From B13-G4 sp030606805 (GTDB lineage Bacteria; Desulfobacterota; Desulfobacteria; Desulfobacterales; ETH-SRB1): a stretch of 10,132 nucleotides of DNA. Where the stretch lies: contig JAUWFS010000121.1 of NCBI GenBank assembly GCA_030606805.1, positions 1 to 10,132 on the forward strand, written 5' to 3'. Each line of letters begins with the position of its first letter. Position 1 is the first letter of the stretch. The notes below the pieces were generated by a model. It ran no database searches and was not told where the DNA came from. It saw nothing but the letters and a program-made list of their open reading frames with translations. Of this stretch, positions 5,423-10,132 are shown piece after piece. Both the position numbers and the translations under genes were made by a program.

Positions 5423-6562
5423 ATGAAAATTGAGAATAAAAGCATGAGGCCAATATGGCTGGATAAGGATTCGGGAATTGTTAAGGTAATTGATCAGCGT
5501 CTTCTTCCCCACGAATTTGTAATTTCCGATTTGAGAAGCGTCGATGATGTTATAAATGCCATAAAAGAAATGTTTGTCAGGGGCGCACCTCTTGTAGGTG
5601 TTGCCGGAGCTTATGGTGTTTACCTTGCGGTTGTTAATTTTGATGAAAAAACAGGTTTTGATGATTTCCTTATTAATGAATGCAACAGACTAAAAGCCGC
5701 AAGACCAACCGCAGTTAACCTTTCCTGGGGTGTGGACAGGGTTATGCATAAATTGTTAAAAATGACAAGTCAACCGGCAAGGATAGACAGGGCAGGGGAT
5801 GAAGCTGCAAATATCGCTGATGAGGAGGCAGAAAACTGCAGAAGGATTGGTGAAAACGGTTTGCCGCTGATTAACGAGATTTGGATGAAAAAAGGAGGCG
5901 AAACAGTTAACATTCTTACCCATTGCAATGCAGGGTGGCTTGCCTGCATAGAATATGGAACAGCAACCGCCCCGATATATGCTGCCTTTGACAATGATAT
6001 AGATATACATGTCTGGGTGGACGAAACAAGGCCACTCAACCAGGGGGCCAGGCTAACCGCCTGGGAGCTGGGTAAACATGGTGTCAAGCACACTGTCATA
6101 ACTGATAATGCCGGAGGTCACCTGATGCAGCATGGAATGGTGGATATGGTTATTGTTGGTACAGACAGAACCACATGTACAGGCGATGTCGCCAACAAGA
6201 TAGGGACTTATCTTAAAGCACTTGCAGCAAGAGATAACAACATACCCTTTTATGTCGCTCTTCCATCCAGTACTTTTGACTGGGAACTTGATGATGGTGT
6301 AAAGGGAATACCCATTGAAGAGAGAGATCCTGATGAAGTCAGATATGTGCAGGGTTTAGAACATGGCTCAATAAAGAGTGTCCTTGTTCCTCCGGCAAAC
6401 AGCCCTGCAGCCAACTTTGCATTTGACGTAACCCCTGCAAGGCTTATTACCGGTTTTATAACTGAAAGAGGTATTTGCAGGGCAACAAAAGGGGAAATAA
6501 AGAAGTTGTTTCCAGAAAAATTTACAAACTTACTTTGTAGCCGTTCACGGCTTGAAACTTGA
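5423..6562 (+). CDS. mtnA: Methylthioribose-1-phosphate isomerase family protein (aIF-2B-like fold), GTDRTT subgroup
   Basis: A 379-residue isomerase of the MtnA/eIF2B-alpha-like family, which turns 5-methylthioribose-1-phosphate into the ribulose form. It has the N-terminal helical part with MFVRGAP (R53GAP), the catalytic Cys168 in THCNAG, ETRPLNQGARLTAWEL (201-216), catalytic Asp248 in VGTDRTT, and GDVANKIGTYLKALAA followed by IPFYVALPSST. Canonical MtnA reads GADRIAANGD where this protein reads GTDRTTCTGD, placing it in a distinct subgroup that from memory includes the Rhodospirillum rubrum enzyme. 5-Deoxyribose-1-phosphate is a plausible second substrate. The start at ATG 5423 is preferred; 5444 is possible, and the longer GTG start reads through repeat DNA. 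The last eight residues or so (SRSRLET) are encoded by a repeat fragment and are probably not ancestral. It completes the route begun by the phosphorylase and deaminases. Confidence 0.88.
   Translation: MKIENKSMRPIWLDKDSGIVKVIDQRLLPHEFVISDLRSVDDVINAIKEMFVRGAPLVGVAGAYGVYLAVVNFDEKTGFDDFLINECNRLKAARPTAVNLSWGVDRVMHKLLKMTSQPARIDRAGDEAANIADEEAENCRRIGENGLPLINEIWMKKGGETVNILTHCNAGWLACIEYGTATAPIYAAFDNDIDIHVWVDETRPLNQGARLTAWELGKHGVKHTVITDNAGGHLMQHGMVDMVIVGTDRTTCTGDVANKIGTYLKALAARDNNIPFYVALPSSTFDWELDDGVKGIPIEERDPDEVRYVQGLEHGSIKSVLVPPANSPAANFAFDVTPARLITGFITERGICRATKGEIKKLFPEKFTNLLCSRSRLET
6537..6550 (+). repeat. Fragment of a GTAAC-ended element inside the isomerase 3' end
   Basis: GTAGCCGTTCACGG matches the first 14 bases of the element at 4701 (GTAACCGTTCACGG) with one difference. 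It lies within the last codons of the isomerase gene, where it is translated. No matching right arm or duplication follows, so it is a relic or partial copy. Fourteen bases is short, but the match is to the exact terminus of a local element family. Confidence 0.5.
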
Positions 6563-6579
6563 AATTGGAAAGTCTTCTC

Positions 6580-6603
6580 GTTCCCATGCTTCAGCGTGGG
6601 AAC
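6580..6603. repeat. Stem-loop GTTCCCATGC-TTCA-GCGTGGGAAC, REP-like repeat or terminator
   Basis: A 10-bp stem with one G-T pair and a 4-base loop lies 18 bp after the isomerase stop. The sequence type, a GTTCCCA...TGGGAAC palindrome, is one I recall as a widespread REP-like element linked to TnpA-type transposases in other genomes. Here it may also end transcription of the salvage cluster. An A7 run and then a T-rich stretch follow within 30 bp, but the T-run is not directly attached to the stem, so a classic intrinsic terminator is not assured. Confidence 0.55.
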
Positions 6604-6651
6604 CAGGCAAAAAAACCTTGATTTTTTTTATATAATTTTTTATATTGCTTT

Positions 6652-7125
6652 ATGCTTACTGAACTTGAAAAAAAGATAGTTTCATTAATACAGGGAGATA
6701 TTGCCATTACTCAGCGCCCATATCTTGAAATCGCAGAGAAGCTGGGGATTCCCGAAGAAGTCCTTCTGGATACTTTAAAAGATCTTTGCAAAAGAGGCGT
6801 AATGAGACGTTTTGGCGTAACAATCCGGCACCAGAAGTCAGGGTTTAAAGCTAACGCAATGACTGCATGGAAGGTTGACGAAGACCGCATTGATGAGGTG
6901 GGCGAAAAGATGGCTTCTTTTAGAGAAGTCTCACATTGTTACAGACGCAATCCCTCTGATGAATGGCCTTATAATTTATATACCATGATTCATGCCATGG
7001 ATGAAGAATTATGTCGTGAAACAGCCCGTAAAATGTCTGAAGCAGCTTCCGTGGATACATACAAGCTTCTTTTCAGCTACAGGGAATTGAAGAAAACATC
7101 GATGAAATACTTCCCAACATCCTGA
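6652..7125 (+). CDS. ahbB: Siroheme decarboxylase subunit, AhbB-like (AsnC/Lrp-type fold)
   Basis: A 157-residue protein with an N-terminal winged helix (about 18-56) and an AsnC-like ligand domain. In siroheme decarboxylases this fold removes two acetate carboxyl groups of siroheme to give 12,18-didecarboxysiroheme, the second stage of the alternative heme (Ahb) pathway. Typical residues seen are RRFG (52-55), RHQKSGFKANAM (59-70) with His60, SHCYRR (94-99), WPYNLY (105-110) and His114. Those motifs fit the AhbB/NirG-H side; AhbA proteins, as I remember them, carry RRIGG and a different second motif. The usual partner AhbA and the radical SAM enzymes AhbC and AhbD are not in the window. The ATG lies in AT-rich DNA without a visible Shine-Dalgarno. 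A plain Lrp-type regulator is the less likely alternative. Confidence 0.82.
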   Translation: MLTELEKKIVSLIQGDIAITQRPYLEIAEKLGIPEEVLLDTLKDLCKRGVMRRFGVTIRHQKSGFKANAMTAWKVDEDRIDEVGEKMASFREVSHCYRRNPSDEWPYNLYTMIHAMDEELCRETARKMSEAASVDTYKLLFSYRELKKTSMKYFPTS

Positions 7126-7144
7126 GGATTAATTTTTCACCTAA

Positions 7145-8485
7145 GTGAAATACGATACTCCAAATATTCTTTTGGTAAATCCCTGGATTCATGATTTTGC
7201 GGCATACGATTTCTGGGCTAAACCTCTTGGGCTTCTCAGCCTTGCATCAATACTCAGGCAGCATGGATTTTCAATAACATACATAGACTGCCTTGATCGA
7301 TTTCATCCAAAAGCACCTCACATCGACCCCTATACAAGAAACGGAAGGGGCCCATTTTTAAAAACAGCGATTCCAAAACCCAAAGGTCTTGAACATATTC
7401 CCCGGAACTTTTCCAGATACGGCATTAAGCCGGAATGGTTCAGGGAGGAACTTGAGCGCATACCAAAACCAGACCTTGTCCTTGTCACTTCTTTTATGAC
7501 TTATTGGTATCCAGGCGTAAAGGAAACCATAAGAATTATAAAAGAAACTTATTCAGATATTATCGTTATTCTTGGCGGTATATATGCCGACCTTTGCAAT
7601 GAGCATGCTATATCGCATTCAGGCGCAGACATTGTTCTGGCCGGTCCCGGCGAGAAACATATCTTAAAGCTTGCGGAGAATTATACAGGTTTTTCTGTGA
7701 GCCCAAAGTTTGATCCGGATGATCTTGACACCTTTCCTTATCCTGCATTTGACCTGCAAAGAAAAATTTCGTATATTTCTGTTCTTACATCTAAGGGATG
7801 CCCGTTTTCCTGTTCGTATTGCGCTTCGCATTTTTTAAATCCAAAAAGAATGCTGCGCAGTCCGCTTTCTCTGATTGAAGAGATAAAGTACTGGCATTTT
7901 AAGTATGGTGTAAAAGATTTTGTATTCTATGATGATGCCCTTCTTGTTGATGCGGAAAGACACGCTGTTGTATTATTTGAAGGTTTGATTAAAGAGAATC
8001 TTAATGTTCGCTTTCATACACCGAATGCAGTTCATATTCGTGAGATTTCAGAGAAGACAGCCGGCTTGATGTTCAGGGCTGGTTTCAAAACCATTCGGCT
8101 TGGTCTGGAAACAGCTACATTTGAAAATAGAAAAGAACTTGACAGCAAAGTGACAGCAAATGAATTTAAACAAGCTGTTGCCCGCCTGAATAAAGCTGGT
8201 TTTCAAAAGAATCAGGTGGGAGCATATCTGCTGACAGGTCTGCCGGGGCAGACAATAAGTTCGGTAGAAGAATCTATAAGAGAGGTAAAAAAAAATGGTA
8301 TAACGCCCGTGCTTGCACATTATTCCCCGGTCCCTCATACTGCTTTATGGGACAGGGCTGTTGCTTCTTCCAGTTATGATCTTGAAGCTGACCCTGTGTT
8401 TACGAATAATGCGATATTTCCCTGCTGGTTTGAAGACTTTTCGTGGGAGAAAATATCATATCTGAAAAACCTTGCATCAAATTAG
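7145..8485 (+). CDS. B12-binding-domain radical SAM protein of unknown substrate
   Basis: A 446-residue protein with an N-terminal cobalamin-binding-like Rossmann domain (ILLVNPW at 8-14, VTSFMTYW at 114-121, VILGGIYAD at 141-149) and a radical SAM TIM barrel. The [4Fe-4S] cysteines are Cys219, Cys223 and Cys226 in SKGCPFSCSYCA. LGLETA (319-324) and the GLPGQT loop (365-370) are typical of this superfamily. The classic DxHxxG cobalamin ligand motif is absent, so cobalamin, if bound, is not held by that histidine. No membrane segment is seen. It starts with GTG 19 bp after the AhbB-like gene, so the two are probably co-transcribed, but it does not resemble AhbC or AhbD as I know them. The GAGGA at 7124-7128 is further from the GTG than usual. 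Each turnover of such an enzyme may release 5'-deoxyadenosine, a possible substrate for the upstream salvage genes. Confidence 0.85.
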   Translation: MKYDTPNILLVNPWIHDFAAYDFWAKPLGLLSLASILRQHGFSITYIDCLDRFHPKAPHIDPYTRNGRGPFLKTAIPKPKGLEHIPRNFSRYGIKPEWFREELERIPKPDLVLVTSFMTYWYPGVKETIRIIKETYSDIIVILGGIYADLCNEHAISHSGADIVLAGPGEKHILKLAENYTGFSVSPKFDPDDLDTFPYPAFDLQRKISYISVLTSKGCPFSCSYCASHFLNPKRMLRSPLSLIEEIKYWHFKYGVKDFVFYDDALLVDAERHAVVLFEGLIKENLNVRFHTPNAVHIREISEKTAGLMFRAGFKTIRLGLETATFENRKELDSKVTANEFKQAVARLNKAGFQKNQVGAYLLTGLPGQTISSVEESIREVKKNGITPVLAHYSPVPHTALWDRAVASSSYDLEADPVFTNNAIFPCWFEDFSWEKISYLKNLASN

Positions 8486-8513
8486 TATAAGTTTAAAAAA
8501 GGAGAAGTGAAAC

Positions 8514-9983
8514 GTGCTATCATTAAAATCAATTGACCTGAAGAAAGTAAAAACTGAAACTCTAATTATACCTGTCTGTGAGGACAGAGATATACATGAT
8601 GACAAAATAGTATCTTCGCTGATTACAAAAGCGAAAAAGCTCAAGGAGTTCAAGGGGGACAAGGGCGAGGAAGTTATTTTTTACACTCCGCCGGAGATTA
8701 AAGCGGACAGAGTGATTTTTATGGGGCTTGGCAAGCTGGAAAAATTAAATGCAGAATCTTTGCGCGTTTTTGCAGGCAAGGCAGTAAAAAAATGTATTAA
8801 TATGAAGCTCACTGAAGTGCTGATTGGTTGCCCTTCGGCAAAGAAGATCAAAATGGAGATGCCGTTACCTCTTGAGGCTATAATTGAAGGGGCTTACCTT
8901 GGGAATCATCTCTTTGATAAATATAAGGATGAGAAAAAATATAGTTCGCTTAAGAAGATCTTTTTTCTGGTGAAACCCGATGTGGCTAAAAGTTCCGGCA
9001 AAATATTGAAGAGCATCACTACCATTTGCGAAGGTACTATTTTTGCCAGGGATCTGATTAATACGCCTTCTAACGATAAAAAACCCGAACAATTTACAAA
9101 AATAATTACTGACACTGCTAAAAAAGAAAACTTGAAAGTAACAATATTTGATGAAAAAGAACTGAAAAGGAAGAAGTTCGGAGCAATGCTGGCGGTTGCC
9201 GCAGGCAGTGAGAGCAAGCCGAGAATGATTGTTCTTGAATATAATCCAAGGGATGCAAAAAAGACGGTTGCTCTTGTCGGTAAAGGTGTAACGTTTGATT
9301 CCGGGGGTATAAATTTAAAACCAACAGGAAGTCTTGAGGAAATGAAGAGCGATATGTCAGGAGCTGCTGCAGTGGCGGCAACCCTTATTGCCCTGGCTAA
9401 ACTCAAGCCTAAAACCAAAGTAATTGGAATTATTCCTGTTGTTGAAAATATGCCTTCAGGTAATGCTTCGCGTCCGGGAGACATAGTAAAAAGTTATTCG
9501 GGCAAAACCGTGGAGATATTAAATACAGACGCTGAAGGCAGACTTATATTGATTGATGCTATTTCTTATGTGATTAAGGAATATAAACCCGAGACTCTCA
9601 TAGATATTGCAACGCTGACAGGGGCATGTGTGGTTGCACTTGGAGAGAAAATAGCGGGAGTATTTTCTTCTGATGATGAATTAGCTCAGTCTATTATCAG
9701 CTCAGGTGAAAAGACCCATGAGCGTTGCTGGCATATGCCTTTGCCTGGTGATTACAAAGAAGATCTTAAAAGTGATTTTGCTGATCTTAAAAACATTGCC
9801 GGTTCACGATGGGGCGGTGCAATCACAGCAGCTTTATTTTTGTCGGAGTTTGTCGGAGATACAAGATGGGCTCATATCGATATAGCAGGCCCTTCTTATA
9901 TGAAAAAGGCAAATGCATACTGCGGGGTTGGGGGTACCGGCTTTGGGGTAAGGCTGTTTTGTGAGCTGCTTAAGAAATTGTGA
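8514..9983 (+). CDS. pepA: Leucyl aminopeptidase (M17 family cytosol aminopeptidase)
   Basis: A 489-residue M17 aminopeptidase of usual length, a cytosolic hexamer that removes N-terminal residues, preferring Leu, using two metal ions. The N-terminal macro-like domain covers about 1-165. The catalytic domain has Lys257 and Asp262 in GKGVTFDSGG, the catalytic Lys269 in LKP, Asp280 in MKSDMSG, and Asp339, Glu341 and Arg343 in the family signature NTDAEGRL. The C-terminal region with DIATLTGA, SRWGGAITAA and HIDIAGP is complete. It starts with GTG at 8514 behind a good GGAGAAG (8501-8507), 28 bp after the radical SAM gene. Some M17 proteins also act as DNA-binding regulators (PepA, CarP); nothing here indicates that. 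The link to the upstream genes is probably only positional. Confidence 0.94.
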   Translation: MLSLKSIDLKKVKTETLIIPVCEDRDIHDDKIVSSLITKAKKLKEFKGDKGEEVIFYTPPEIKADRVIFMGLGKLEKLNAESLRVFAGKAVKKCINMKLTEVLIGCPSAKKIKMEMPLPLEAIIEGAYLGNHLFDKYKDEKKYSSLKKIFFLVKPDVAKSSGKILKSITTICEGTIFARDLINTPSNDKKPEQFTKIITDTAKKENLKVTIFDEKELKRKKFGAMLAVAAGSESKPRMIVLEYNPRDAKKTVALVGKGVTFDSGGINLKPTGSLEEMKSDMSGAAAVAATLIALAKLKPKTKVIGIIPVVENMPSGNASRPGDIVKSYSGKTVEILNTDAEGRLILIDAISYVIKEYKPETLIDIATLTGACVVALGEKIAGVFSSDDELAQSIISSGEKTHERCWHMPLPGDYKEDLKSDFADLKNIAGSRWGGAITAALFLSEFVGDTRWAHIDIAGPSYMKKANAYCGVGGTGFGVRLFCELLKKL

Positions 9984-10132
9984 TATCAGAAATTAACATG
10001 AGGCAGCGGGCACTTAAATTTAAGAACGTCTGAAACTCGCGCATAAGTGAGCCTAAAGAAAAAATTACAGCCGGATTCAAAACATGTATCAAATCAATCA
10101 GAGGATTAAAAGCAAAAAGTCTTCAGGATACC

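Noticed and set aside
6652..7125. Ordinary Lrp/AsnC transcription regulator
   Set aside because: RRFG, SHCYRR, WPYNLY and the conserved His residues match siroheme decarboxylases rather than amino-acid-responsive regulators.
9984..10132. Start of a further gene at the right edge (for example ATG at 10083)
   Set aside because: No ribosome-binding site or recognisable N-terminus; all frames nearby are short, so nothing can be supported.

Overview
The window looks like a chromosomal stretch of a moderately AT-rich anaerobic bacterium, most likely a sulfate-reducing member of the Desulfobacterota (inference). The clues are an AhbB-type siroheme decarboxylase (the alternative heme route used by sulfate reducers), a B12-binding-domain radical SAM enzyme, and spacers crowded with dispersed inverted repeats. 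No tRNA, rRNA, CRISPR array or insertion-sequence transposase gene is visible.

Layout. Bases 1-159 (minus strand) hold the N-terminus of a Phd/YefM-type antitoxin cut by the window edge, with a perfect TGTACA-centred palindrome upstream as its probable operator. About 700 bases without a confident gene follow. They contain a possible gene remnant (minus strand, 203-385), a second TGTACA site, a 170-bp inverted-repeat element (489-658) and a good sigma70-type promoter (752-780). From 861 to the end all genes lie on the plus strand: a trimeric-type purine nucleoside phosphorylase, two tandem paralogous MTA/SAH-type adenosine deaminases, a small Mth938-domain protein, an MtnA-type sugar-phosphate isomerase, an AhbB-like protein, a radical SAM protein and an M17 leucyl aminopeptidase. 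The last 149 bases hold no gene I can support.

How the genes fit together. Phosphorylase, deaminases and isomerase form a coherent route that deaminates the nucleoside first: 5'-methylthioadenosine (MTA) to 5'-methylthioinosine (MTI), then to methylthioribose-1-phosphate plus hypoxanthine, then to methylthioribulose-1-phosphate. The phosphorylase keeps the Asn used for 6-oxopurines but has Ile where ordinary PNPs have the 5'-OH-binding His, as expected of an MTI or 5'-deoxyinosine phosphorylase. The same enzymes could recycle 5'-deoxyadenosine released by radical SAM enzymes. The second deaminase keeps all metal ligands but has lost a conserved SHNP motif, which suggests a different substrate.

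The most unusual part is the spacer DNA. Every spacer between 1688 and 5422 carries a repeat, and three carry related snap-back elements with GTAAC...GTTAC ends and arms built from a 7-bp unit (consensus ACGGTTN). Two are flanked by exact 8-bp direct repeats, so they look like small non-autonomous insertions. In two cases the TAA inside the terminal GTAAC is the stop codon of the preceding gene. Removing one element in silico joins the second deaminase in frame to the Mth938 gene. A degenerate copy of the same end lies inside the 3' end of the isomerase gene.
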